DNA of 64,000 bases from Galdieria sulphuraria (Eukaryota > Rhodophyta > Bangiophyceae > Galdieriales > Galdieriaceae). The notes under the pieces are model-generated. The model had not been told where the DNA came from. It made no database searches and saw nothing but the letters and a program-made list of their open reading frames with translations. The stretch covers positions 62,001 to 126,000 of the forward strand of contig NW_005178449.1 in assembly GCF_000341285.1 (NCBI RefSeq), given 5' to 3'. Made by a program: the position numbers and the translations under genes. Shown piece after piece: positions 10,183-21,110 of this stretch (its first letter is position 1; each line of letters starts with the position of its first letter).

Positions 10183-13100
10183 TTAATCAACGATTTCTTC
10201 ACCTTGAAACATTTGTTGACAACATTCCAGAAGAGGCTTTCCCTCCTTCGTATTTAAAAATTGAAAGAATGGAAGTCTCCTACAACAAGCACGTAAAACT
10301 CCACTTACTCGACTGACAAATACATAATTATTCTTATTGTGATTCGTCAGCCTTATAAAGGAGTTTAAGAATAAATGAACAAGTTCATTATGACTCGTGG
10401 ACTTGACAAGCCATGCGCATACAATATCGGAAACCATATCTGAAAATGGTTCTCCCAATTCAAATAGACTAAATAACAATCGTTGATCGGGTTTCTGCAA
10501 TATTATCCAGTCAGAAAAAACTTCCAAAAGACTAGATGAAAGTGAGTAATTCATTCATAAATAGGAAAGAACACAACATACGCTCTACTCTGGTCTAATG
10601 ATAGAAGAGAAAGCTCTGTCCTTATTTTTAGAATTAGATTGAAAGCGAGATTCTTTTGCTCTTCTGGAAGGCGAATCGAGATATCTTTCAACAACAATTT
10701 CCATAAATACGTTTGTCGTTCACAACTTCCCCATTCAAAAGAACGTTTCAGAAATTCATAAAAATATTTCACCTCACCAGAATGGAAAGAAAACATTTGA
10801 ATAGTACCATTTTGAAATAATTCGAGAGCTGTTTTCATATTGTCTTTTTTCATTACTAATGTGAGCAGTTCAAAGAATTCTAAATTATTACGAATAAACT
10901 CTGGGAAAATAGATGCAACATCCAACAGAAAGCCAAGTGCATCGTCTCTGTAGAAGGAGAAGGAAAGGATTCTCATATCTTGGTTGAACTGAACGAGTGC
11001 AAATGCCTTTGCATCTACCGACTGCATCTCACTTTCTTCCAGGCATAGCAGCTGATATAAATGTTGCAACTTCACAAAGCCTGAAGGTCCTTGAGAAATC
11101 AAGTTCGCTAGAACCGAAGTCCTAGACATATGGAAAAAATCCTGAAACGAATGTTTGTATTTTTCTCGAATAATGTACAGAAATTCAGCAGTCAAAGACA
11201 GTAATGAGGACATTCGATGAGCTCTTTCTCGAATCAACTCCACGTAAATGGACTCATAAAGTTTCTTTATCCTGCGCACTTTTTCCTCATCCTCTAAATG
11301 ATCCAGTACGATTTCCGCAAGTTCCTGTTGAATAAGTGGAAAAAAATACTCCTTTCTAGAATATTCTTTTACGATTTCTGGGAGAAACACAACACTTTCA
11401 GAATCAGAGACGCTCAAAAATTTTTTACAAACATCGGCAAAATTTTTCAACTCTTTGTCTCTTGTTGTTTCCGTTTTCTGTTGCGACGTAGAGATAATTT
11501 CTTCTTGGTCCATTGAATGACTTTTCGGTTCCTCATTTGTAGCTAAAGCAGCTGAGCCGTCAAGCTCTACCGCCGTAGAATAAGAACATGATGATATGGT
11601 AGATTCGCTATCCACCTTATCCGACAAAGGCACGTTCACAGCTGTGACATCCTCAACTGTCGAATTATTTTGCTTTTCCTCCTCTCGTTCTACGTTCGCT
11701 GCTAGGGCTGCAAAATTGTTCTCTGTGGATGCTGTCTTTTGCAGTATTGCAGCTGTCCCAGTCGAATCAATTTTATTCTTAACTTCATCACTCACAATTT
11801 CCTTCCTTTGTTCCAGGCTTCCATTTTCAACATAACTGCTTTGTTCAGATATCACATTCTGCTGTAGCACATTAGTCTCTAAAGGCACTCTTCTTTCTTT
11901 ATCTACAAACTTTCCTTGACCACGTGCACGTGTTGATGAATTATTCAATGACAAAGTCTGTCCATTCTCTAAGACTGAAACAATTTTAGAAATAAAACAG
12001 ACATGACCACAAAAATTCATCTTACTTTTCATTTTCTTGGAAGGAGTGACCTTCTCATTCATTTTAACTGACTGCTTTCTCTTCAATTGTTTCGACTGTC
12101 CTGCATTCTTCGTTAAAGGAGTAGTTGACGTAACATTCTTCCTCTCTGTCTTCAGTTCTTCATCTGAATCGGTCAAGTCAATAGTCGACGGAGACTGCAA
12201 CTCAACAATTCCAAGTTTTTTGCACAACGAGCAGATTTTGGCATCCTTACAAAGATCTGTGAACACCTTCTTTACACGGATATCGTTGTACATATCAAAG
12301 TGAAGGCACTCATGTATACGGTAAGAATAGGCAGCATTCTCTTCACATATATTTGTCAAGTCCATTAAGATTGCGTGCAATGTATCGTTGTGCTCACGAA
12401 ACAAAACATGTAGAAACTTATACAATGAAGCTCGCAATGCTGTTGCTGAGCTATCTTCTATATAAGCTTGCGTAACAACCATTAATGGCTCAACTATTGC
12501 CTTGGAAGTAGGACGAATTCCCATACTTGTCATCGAATGTTGAACCAGTCCAATTAAAACTTTCATATTTTGGTTAGCCTTCTCCTCAAAAGAAATTTGA
12601 TGAATGATATAACGAATCAAATCCAGTATTACGACTCCTTCTTTGGTAACTGTATCAAAGAAAGTTTCAAATTCTGTGGAAGGCTTCGGAGGTCCTATCG
12701 ATAACTGTCGTAACTTCATTTCAATTTCGAAAGGAATGCTACTAGCAATGACCGAAAATGAGGATAGTGACACAAGACAGTCGCGAAGTCTGTTCCAAAA
12801 ATGTTCAATATGTCTCTTGCAAGAGAAACGGTCAGAAATGGTATCTTTTAGCATTTCCAACGTTTGATAGCAACAGAACCCCAACTCCAGAGTTCCCACC
12901 GTAAGGAACGTGGAAATAATACTTTCAGCACAAGATACAATACATTTCCAGTAATGGGTTGGTGTTTCAACTGTACTTGCTGTATAAACTGCCTTCAAGG
13001 AAATATAAAAAATAATTTGTGAACAAGTATTCGACATCTCAGCTTTCCCAAACTTTTTTGCAACATATTCCTTGAAAAGCAACCACGCGTTCATCATACT

Positions 13101-13445
13101 CTCATCCACCGGATCCTTACACTCTACAAGATCCCGAAAGCGAACGACAGCACGAACTAGTTTCAACAAGAGTTTCTCTGCTACGGCATCGGTCACATAA
13201 TCGAAGAGAACGACTCGCGAGGCTATCAAAACGAGTGCATTTCTTTCCTTGTTTCCTAGAGTGTCCCAATGTTCCAAAAGAGAGCAAAACTGCTCACAGT
13301 GGAAATTCCAGGTGTCAGCACCCAACAGCGACTCTAGCAAGTGACGAGCTTGAATACTGATGGAGTTTCCATAGTTCACTAAGACAGACCCGAGTAAAGA
13401 GGTGCACAATAGTTTACGCTCTTCGAAAAATAACTGAGAGGCCAT
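10183..13445 (-). CDS. Large alpha-helical orphan protein with SUMO-interaction-like motif
   Basis: Exons complement of 13445-12026, 11974-10582 and 10531-10183, 1,053 aa. I do not recognise the family. The first 430 residues look all-helical and HEAT-like. A stretch with TIDLTDSDEE (hydrophobic core followed by acids) resembles a SUMO-interacting motif and is followed by a Lys-rich run (KQLKRKQSVKMNEK, PSKKMKSK) that could be a nuclear signal. A low-complexity Ser/Thr/Glu linker leads to a second helical domain of about 400 residues. The 51-nt segment 11975-12025 reads in frame but has a perfect GTAAGA donor and TTTCAG acceptor, so I treat it as an intron. The ATG at 13445 is the first in frame. 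A nuclear scaffold role is only a guess. Confidence 0.7.
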
Positions 13446-13948
13446 AGGGCTACCACAGAAACTCAAAAGTTGGATATTATTTGGGGGAAATGCTTACTTG
13501 CTAGTTTCACTCATAGTCAACGAGGTTTTGGTGACGAACCAGAGTCTTACGCGAGGCCTAGACGGTTAACCCACGTATTTGTTTCAATTTCGTTTGAGGT
13601 ATGTTTCGGATGTTCTTTTCAGGCGGGAAAGAATGAAAGAGAAATTTTTGTTAGTGATGAAGTGTAAAAATTTGGGTGCCCAGAAGAGAGAAGAGGGGAC
13701 TCGATTGATTGAGTCGCACGATGGAAAATTTCATCTGAAAATCCCTGCGTTCAATACCTCTAAAGTATCAGATATATATCTTTGCTTGAAAAAAGGAGGC
13801 TATCTTAATTTTCAAGCATGAGATTTGAACAAATAATAGACAGATATATCTATGTTGAACATAAAAAAAAAAGATTTAGTCATTTGTTAGAGACCTACAT
13901 TACAAGAATTTTTCTATTTATTTTGTTATTACAACCTATTTTGGTATC

Positions 13949-13967
13949 TTGAGACAAAAGGTCTCAA
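13949..13967. repeat. Inverted repeat, 7-bp arms, 5-nt loop
   Basis: TTGAGAC and GTCTCAA flank AAAAG and would form a small stable hairpin in RNA from either strand. Confidence 0.6.
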
Positions 13968-14168
13968 TGCTGTGCAACCTAACCAAACGATATCATGTCT
14001 AAGAAGGTCTTTCAGTTGTCTATTGTAGGGAGGAGATTCGTTTCTCTGGGTATATGTATTCTGGTAGTCAATGCCTATTTGTAAACACAAGGCTTCTCAC
14101 CCTTCTTTATAGAAGTTCCTTCTGCTGAGGAGTCTTCCATGGAAGCTGTGTTCTAAAGTTCATTAAAT

Positions 14169-14197
14169 AGAGCATTTGTATGAAAAATGAATGCTCT
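14169..14197. repeat. Inverted repeat, perfect 8-bp arms, 13-nt loop
   Basis: AGAGCATT and AATGCTCT form perfect arms. It is about 200 nt from the hairpin at 13949. Confidence 0.6.
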
Positions 14198-15770
14198 GTT
14201 GTTCATTTTCGTTTCCTATCCTTTAATCCCTAAGCTTTCATTTCCTTCTCATTCTTTCTATTCATAAATAGGTTGTCAGGTAATGTAGAATGTTCTTCTA
14301 ATGCAAGGACTGGAAATGAAGTCTCCATCGACATTGAGAAATCAGATAGATACTTTCCCTATCCTTCTTCAATCTTTGTCAAGGTCTTTGCCAATGTTGA
14401 TCAATCAGATTTTCAAGCTTTTCAAAAATTTAGTTATCATTGAATGAGAGTATTTAGATTTTTTTCTGAAAATTCTTTCATGCTATAACATTTTATTCGC
14501 ATGTCTTGCTAAAAATTTCTATGAAAAATCTTATTCACGGCGACAATATGGATCATTTAATTGTCCATTAGAAAAGGGATGAGATTGGGAAGAGCTAAGC
14601 TGACGAAAATGTCGAAAAACAACTCAACATTCCCCACAGATCTGAAAAGATAGAGAATGACAGAAACAAAAATTTTGTAAACTTTCTTACTAGAATATAA
14701 AGATGAATTAATACCAGGAAAATTTTTAAGCTTGTTTTGTTCATTGCTTTAAAGACTCAGAGAAACTGAAGACCAATTGGCACTCAAAAAAGAAAGCAAA
14801 TTTCATTCAACATAACATTTTGAGTTCCAAGAAACTGCAGAAAAGTCGTTTCAAAAATAGCGTAATAACATGAGAAAAATGAAGAGCTTGTTTTCCGCCC
14901 ATTTATCATATCACTTGTGATGCAATGTACATGAGGGTTCATATTAAGGACAACTGTCCTTCATTTGAATTCTGAAATATACTTTTCTGAATTTGTCGCC
15001 ATAAATAGTCAAGAAAGAGCTTCAAAATAGTAGAAATAGTATCGCATGTGATAATGATAGAATTTCTTTTACATCATGTTGTTTGTGGAAAAGTTAGTCA
15101 ATCCTTCATGTGAACTTTGAAAGTGTTGAAGAAGTGCAGGGAAGAGCTTAAACCAGTGACACTTCTGTATGGTCTGTAATTCATTTACTTCATGAACTCT
15201 TAGAAGCTTTATGAGCTATTCAAGTTTATAATTTGTTTTTCGAAGAATGAGGGAATTAAATTGCTTTTATCAGATGCTGAGTTGATAGCTTGCTGAATTA
15301 CGACTTAAATGGCTTGTTGCAAACCTTGGCTGGACTGAATTCTTTGCTGAAAATATTCTTTAACAGAAAGAGAATTATTTGATAAGAGAAAGTAGACCCA
15401 TGAACAAATTCAGTAAAAAGGGTCCTTTTCCCGGTTTGCAATGCTGTCAAGCTTGTTCTCAACAGTTTTCTGGAAAAGAACAAGATGTTCTCGTTTCAGA
15501 AAGTCTTCTTTTTCGCTAAAGGAACAAAAAAGCGTAGGAAAACAAAGAAAAGAAAGTAAAAGGACATAATGAAAAGTACGATGCTGAGCAGGGTTTAAGG
15601 TTATAGAACGCATATCGTGATTGCTGTCCTGTAGTCTAAGCCCGGCATTGGAGAGAAGATGTCTCAGCAAAAGAGACTCTGCCTAACCTCACATCTAGAA
15701 GTAGGCAGCAGATAACCGAGTATAAAGATGGAAAATTTTTTAGACAAGGAAGGTCCTTGAATAATGTCTA

Positions 15771-15809
15771 TGTTGAGTGATTTTATAAAATCACGACTCC
15801 ATGTCAACA
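15771..15809. repeat. Nested inverted repeat around an 18-nt perfect palindrome
   Basis: GTGATTTTATAAAATCAC (15777-15794) is a perfect palindrome. TGTTGA (15771-15776) and TCAACA (15804-15809) form outer arms. It could be a dimeric protein binding site or an RNA hairpin; no gene abuts it. Confidence 0.6.
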
Positions 15810-16903
15810 TACTAGCCTGAGAAAGGAATGAGCGTCTTCATAAACGTGATGCCGATATCCCAAGTACGTTTCGCACACTCACTTTTATGCTTTGATGGTA
15901 AACTAAGTCTTCTTGATTTATCGGAACCATGTTGGTTCGGTTTCCTTGTTCCTATTTCTATTTCAGAATGAAGTCAATTCGGCTTGTATCGTTACCTTTT
16001 CAGATGAATAACGGAAAAGCATGAATAGAAAGAGAGCATCAACCATCAATTAAACTGTCCAGCATTGCAAAATGTGCTTTTTTAGTGGACTCAAGATGAA
16101 CTACTCTTTTTCGAACTGTAATAACTAAATTTGGATACCAGTATTGCCATTTGAAAATTTTATCCTTGTCTTGCAAATAAAGACAAAGCAGAATGTCACA
16201 ACATGTATGAAACAATTATCGTATGAGCTTCTCTATTCAAACAATGTCAGTGTGCAAGTACTGTATTGTTAAGGCTGCATCTATTTTTGAAAAGCAATGA
16301 AATTCACTATTCATGTGTTTTAGTAAGTGCTGAAGTAAACCAAATTTTATCGAAACCAATTATTTACCAGTAAGTGTCTTTATCATTGAATGAACGTGAA
16401 GAAGAGAAGAAACTATTTTTGGAATCTCGACTTTTTGTTACACTTTTAGAGTTAGACAATGATTCCTTTTTTCTTCTGTTCTCACAAAAATCTTCGTCTT
16501 TTCAACTTTCATGCATTGCGTTGTTTTCTCTTGTTGTTTCTTTCAAGAGTATAAAAACCAAGAATTGGAAAGCAAAACGAGAAAGGGGCATTTCTTGTGA
16601 TGGATGACTTTATGTCCTTCAAAAACGTTAAAATTAGAAATAAATACTGTAAACATTGAGTATACCGAAATGGGTAAAAAATGCATCATTCCATTGAGAA
16701 CATTTAGAATCGCATTGGTGGTAATTTGCAAGAGAAACAATACTTTGTTATCCTCTTATTCAAAGCTATAGATCATTCATCTCTTGGGCACAAGTTTTTT
16801 TTTATTTCTTCTCGAAATGATGATCAGCATTGTGGGACAATGAATTGAACAATGGAAGAGATACATTTTAATCTCTCCTATCATTGTTTCGAGAAGATGG
16901 ATA

Positions 16904-18692
16904 ATGAAAACCCGTCATAGTCTTCGGTTTCCACCATCTTGTGTTTTCATTTCAACAAATTTACTGCACTGTCAAAGTATCAATTTGTACTGTCTTGTGG
17001 AAAGCAGAAAGTCGTATTATTGTAGAAAGGTTGGATGGAACAGTGTTGCGAACGCAAAACACAAGGTTCCTTTTCTCAACAATCCTCTAGCAATGGAGAT
17101 TGCTGTTTCGTTTTTTTCACCAAGCCATATGGAAACCTGTCGTTTTGTAAGTCACCGTCGTACTTCTTTTCTTGCTTGTCACAGTTCTCGTGACCCCAGT
17201 AAGGAGACAAAACCTGAGAAAGTCGAAGCTCCACAACATCGTCACAATTCCACTCGGAAACCCTACGGTTACTGGAGAAATATTGAAAATCTCTTGAAAG
17301 AAATTCAAGAGTTTCGTAAGAGTAGAGGTGAAGATATTTCCGAGATGCCCTGTAGAAATGATATTTTAGATAGTGCGCGACTGGACCTTGATGCTGCAAT
17401 CTTGAAGCGAGGAGGTTATGAAATGGTATGTTGACAATTTTCGAAAGATTCTAACTGAAGGAAAGATAGATTTCCCGGATAGCTAAGTTAAAACTGTCCA
17501 GCTACAAGGAGAGACTGGGTGACTGGGATACTTTTCGAGAAGAAATCCTTTCGTTTATTAAAGAGTATGTTTGTAAGGATAGAGAAGAGATGGGTGTGCA
17601 AGAACATATGCGTTTACCTACTCCGATAGAGCTTCGTAAATACAAAAGAAGCGATTTATTTGCAGCCATTGAGTATCATGGAGGTTTTTGGGAATGTTCT
17701 AAACGCTTGGGTATTCCCTGTGTTTCACTCAAGAAACCTTGTGGTTTCTGGTCCGACACTCATCATGTTGAGAAAGAACTAGAAATTGCTGCTCGAGAAT
17801 TGAATTTGCCAGATAAAGTAATGCCGACTCAATCCCAGCTGCGTTCTTTAGGCCGATTGTATTTATGGAGAGGCATTGCTCAACATGGAGGTGCAGCGGC
17901 GGTTGCAAAACAGTTGGGATGGAAAGTCATATTAAAGCCTCATAAGTTTTGGAAAAATTTTGAGCATTTGGAACGCGAACTGGTTGAATTTGTAGAGGTA
18001 TGAATAGAAAACTGAATGACTATCTGATGGACTGATGAAATTGTTATTATATTTGTGTATAGAACTCTCATCTGCCTCGAGTCATGCCTACCCAAAAGAC
18101 ACTGCGAGCAGCAGGTCGTTATGATATTATTCATGCTATTTATATTCACGGCGGTTCTGGAGAAGTTGCAAAGCGTTTAAATCTGCCTTTTAAAAAGACT
18201 CAGAAGCGACCGAAACGTACGCCAGGTATTGAAACAACTTGGCGAGTTGTTCGGAGAGAACTGAGGATATATCTTGCGAACAAAAAGGGCAATAAGAAAA
18301 TTATGCCAACGGAAAAAGAATTGGTTCGTAAGAATAAAATGCAGTTACTGGAAAAGATTCATGCACTTGGTGGTATAAGAATTGTAGGAGAACGCTTAGG
18401 ACTTGATTGCTTAAGGTATTGGAACAATGTAACCAATGTTCTGCATGAAGTGAAGAAATTCGTACGAGAAAAAAGTTTCCAAGACAGAATGCCGACTGAA
18501 CGGGAATTGATTGAAAGTGGTGAATACAATCTTCGAAAAGCAATTTTGCGATTCGGATACGTTTATATTGCTCGTCGTAGTGGACTAGTTATTCCAGCTC
18601 ACTGGAGATTAGAACCTGAAGAACTTGAGAAATTATTGATAACTCATTCTTCATCCAATGCTTTGAAAGATTCATCCAATCCAAAACAGTAA
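16904..18692 (+). CDS. Probable plastid protein with six MPT-HGG helical repeats
   Basis: Exons 16904-17425, 17470-17997 and 18063-18692, up to 559 aa. An alternative ATG at 17093 gives 496 aa with a Ser/Arg-rich, transit-like N-terminus (MEIAVSFFSPSHMETCRF). After the leader, six units of about 60-70 residues follow. Each starts near a Met-Pro-Thr and has the pattern MPTxxxLRxxGRxDLxxAIxxHGGxxxVAxxLG, often followed by a Trp-containing FW segment. They begin roughly at EMPCRNDIL, RLPTPIELR, VMPTQSQLR, VMPTQKTLR, IMPTEKELV and RMPTERELI. I recall similar repeats in plastid-targeted proteins of algae and plants but cannot name a characterised member. Helical repeats of this kind often bind RNA or protein; that is inference. 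Confidence 0.75.
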
Positions 18693-18739
18693 AAATGCTT
18701 TTAAACGACACAGTTAGCTATTTTGATATTCAACGAATT

Positions 18740-19696
18740 TTAGTGACTTTCTGTTTTTGTTCTCTTTAGACTTTTTCCTCGAGTGGATCAATGAAAACAT
18801 ATACTTACTTCAATATTTGAAAAAAGATCGACGAGTTGAACTTTGATGGAGCGTATCCATATCAAATCCACTTCTGTGAAAGGTCGCACCTTTCCACATC
18901 CCAGAATAAGCAAAATATTTTCTGTCAAGGGTTCCATGTAGATTGACTTCAATGGAATATTACAACTCCATAGGATAAAGAAATCGGTTGAACTTACTTT
19001 ACAATTGCTAGGCATATAGTTGAATTCATTTCTTCCTGCTACAATATTCAAGTCTGCTAAAAAAGATGCTTCTCCTGATGTTAAGCACTGTTTCGCCAGT
19101 TCCCCCAAAGCGACCGTTTGTCCTTCTTGACCGGGACCCAGTCGAACTAAAGTTAAGTCATCATTTTGAATCACAATACTTTTAGCACAAGTGACTTCTT
19201 GAATCCAACGACACAAGTGCTCCAACTTCAACAAGCTTTGATGATTCAAAAAAACATTTATTTCTCGGTAGTCTTTTCCTACAAGTGTTTCAACTTCTCC
19301 CTCCTTCGTTTTAAAGTCTTGTCTCCATAAGACATGAACCAACGATAAAACGGAAAAAATAACTCCTAATAAGTCTGCTCTTTCTTGAGATATAGTCAAC
19401 TCGGAGGTAAATAATCGATTCACAACAATGGAAAATAAAATACAAGTTGCTATTCCTACGGTAACCCCATCTCCATCAGCAAGTTGTTGATTGTTTCTTT
19501 CTCCTCCAAGACAAAGAAATCCTTTATTGTTCCCGCAACTACTTTTCGATTCCTGATTGAAAAAACAAGGACTCCTCAAGTGCAGCGAGGTCCCAAAGTT
19601 GGGTCGAGAAACTGTCTTACACGTTTCTGTAGATCTGGAACATACAAATAACGAAAGTTTTCTAAAGAAAGGATTATGAACGAATCCGGATTCCAT
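18740..19696 (-). CDS. CCB2/CCB4-family cytochrome b6f heme-attachment factor
   Basis: Exons complement of 19696-18809 and 18763-18740, 303 aa. CCB proteins in the thylakoid membrane attach heme ci to cytochrome b6 in the b6f complex. The order fits the family: a Ser/Arg-rich N-terminal transit region, two membrane segments (VTVGIATCILFSIVVNRLF and DLLGVIFSVLSLVHVLWRQ) with a short connection, then a soluble domain. LLGVxxSxxxxxxVLWRQ is close to the conserved second helix of CCB2, CCB4 and cyanobacterial DUF2930 proteins. I cannot decide between CCB2 and CCB4. The last exon adds only seven codons after a 45-nt intron. The start is 83 nt from the divergent prenyltransferase gene. Confidence 0.75.
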
Positions 19697-19779
19697 GTCT
19701 TAAGGAGTGCTTGTCAATCACTCATTGAGAATGAAAGATCATTGGGAGCTCAGCTGAGTTCTCGTCAACGCTCTTTCTG
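19697..19779. promoter_or_regulatory. Shared 83-bp divergent promoter region
   Basis: The ATGs of the CCB-family gene (minus) and the UBIAD1-like gene (plus) are separated by only 83 bp, so both 5' leaders and promoters must lie within or overlap this interval. No specific factor site was recognised. Confidence 0.6.
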
Positions 19780-20725
19780 ATGATAGGCAAGTTGTGGTAT
19801 TATTTCCTGGTAAATTGACATTCTCAAAATCATACTTCTCAGTATTTAAGTTTGAAATTCATAGGCTTTAAGACCTTGGTCGTTTCAAGCGGCTATTCCT
19901 TCAGTTACTTTAGGCTCTTTGCTGTCTTGGAAGTATCAGGATAGATGGGACTTTTCCAAGTTATTTCTTTCACTTGCTGTAACATTGAGTCTTCAGGGAG
20001 CTGCTAATCTTTTAAATACTTACTTTGACTATGTCAAAGGTTATGACACCGAAGAATCCTATGGCGATCCAACTTTGGTTCGCGGTTTACTTAACATTTT
20101 CGAAGTCTGGATACTTGCATCCATAATGTATTTCTGTGCTTGCCTTTCTTTATATTTTCTAGAAGTAGTAACTCATTTAAACCTGATCACGCTTGGAAAG
20201 TTGTTTTGGGTAGGACTCATTTTGACGTATATGTATAATGGAGGCATCAAAGGTTTCGCTCTAAAGTACTTTGCTTTGGGAGACTTCGCCATCTTCGTTT
20301 CTTTTGGGCCCATGATGGCTGTTTTTGGTTATCTGAGTCAGTGTGGTGAATATAGTTGGTTACCTGTGTGGTATTCCATTCCAGTGGGACTTCGAGTTGA
20401 AGCCATCTTGCATGCCAACAATCACAGAGACCTTGAGTCAGACAGAAGAAATGGTGCTATAACTGTTGCCAACTTGTTAGGAAATACCTTATCTACTCTG
20501 TTTATGTTTATCTTGTTGTTTTTTCCATACATTTTCTGCGTATTGCAAGCGCGCTTTCTTAGCACTTGGTATTTGGCCCCCTTGCTTTCCATCCCGTCTG
20601 CTTGGCACTCGTTTTTGATATTTCAAAAAGAAAATCGACGAGATATTCCTGCGGTAATTGCCAAGCAACATAGTTTATTCTCGTTACTTTATCTATTGGC
20701 AGTTTACAACCAGGGAACTGTTTAA
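19780..20725 (+). CDS. UBIAD1-like UbiA-family prenyltransferase
   Basis: Exons 19780-19809 and 19865-20725, 296 aa. UbiA enzymes are membrane prenyltransferases of quinone synthesis. The start motif LRPWSFQAAIPSV, the first Asp-rich site LLNTYFDYVKGYDTEE and the second HANNHRDLESDRRNG are all present. About eight further hydrophobic helices follow. GAANLLNTYFDYVKG, ALGDFAIFVSFGPMMAV and EAILHANNHRD match the UBIAD1/MenA group, which makes menaquinone-4 or phylloquinone, better than COQ2 or heme O synthase. No transit peptide precedes the first helix, which points to an endomembrane rather than plastid site, as in animal UBIAD1. The tiny first exon (10 codons) is supported by phase and motif continuity. 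Confidence 0.85.
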
Positions 20726-20744
20726 TTAAAAAAGCGTTTATTAT

Positions 20745-20882
20745 CAAAAGGAGAAAGGTTTCAAAAATTGCACGGTCACCTACGAGAGGTGAACGCGCTG
20801 GAATTGGAGTAGTTTTCAATTAGCAATAGTCGCCCATCGGTAAAACCTCACTTGGGAGACATTGCCCGTGCGCAAAGACGCT
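20745..20882 (-). ncRNA. U4: U4 spliceosomal snRNA
   Basis: Read on the minus strand, the RNA begins near AGCGTCTTTGCGCACGGG, matching the U4 5' end that pairs with U6 in stem II. A 5' stem-loop follows with the conserved kink-turn pieces GTGAGGTTTTACCGATG. Next comes CTATTGCTAATTGAAAACT, almost identical to the human U4 stem I region. A central stem-loop pairs TTCACCT with AGGTGA. An Sm site (GCAATTTTTGA) lies at about 20761-20770. The 3' end is not defined, as no clear terminal stem-loop was found. The gene ends about 20 nt from the convergent UBIAD1-like stop, so their 3' regions may overlap. Confidence 0.92.
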
Positions 20883-21110
20883 AAAAAAAAAAATGGGAAC
20901 TGGGCGTAATTTAAAACAACGCTGAAAATTATTTTGGTGTTGGGACAATGGATGAAAGGGGGGGGGGCAAAACTCTGCCACACTGCTTGATGGTTTCTTT
21001 GAGAAGGTAACCACAACCATAATTGAAACAGGCTGAATAGCACTTGCTTTTATTCCTGATGTCTTCTTGAAGGACTTTTTGGAAATTCCTACAGACGGAG
21101 TTCCTTGTAA

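Larger units (their letters stand above)
13446..16903. other. Gene-free stretch of about 3.45 kb with several inverted repeats
   Basis: No reading frame here looks coding: the open frames are short, lack family motifs and switch frame without splice signals. It begins with the divergent promoter side of the orphan gene at 13445. Inverted repeats are seen at 13949-13967, 14169-14197, 14946-14961 and 15771-15809. In a genome this dense such a stretch may hold an RNA gene, or decayed DNA. I recognised no snRNA, SRP, RNase P or tRNA signature. Confidence 0.5.

Noticed and set aside
12643-12867. Plus-strand frames inside the large orphan gene
   Set aside because: Antisense shadows of a 1,053-codon reading frame with consistent introns.
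13470-13821. Plus-strand reading frames upstream of the large orphan gene
   Set aside because: They lack an ATG in a good position, have no family motif and could only be joined by a 24-nt intron.
15298-15670. Overlapping minus-strand open frames in the 13.4-16.9 kb gap
   Set aside because: Short, no domain, no consistent splice signals and no conserved pattern recognised.
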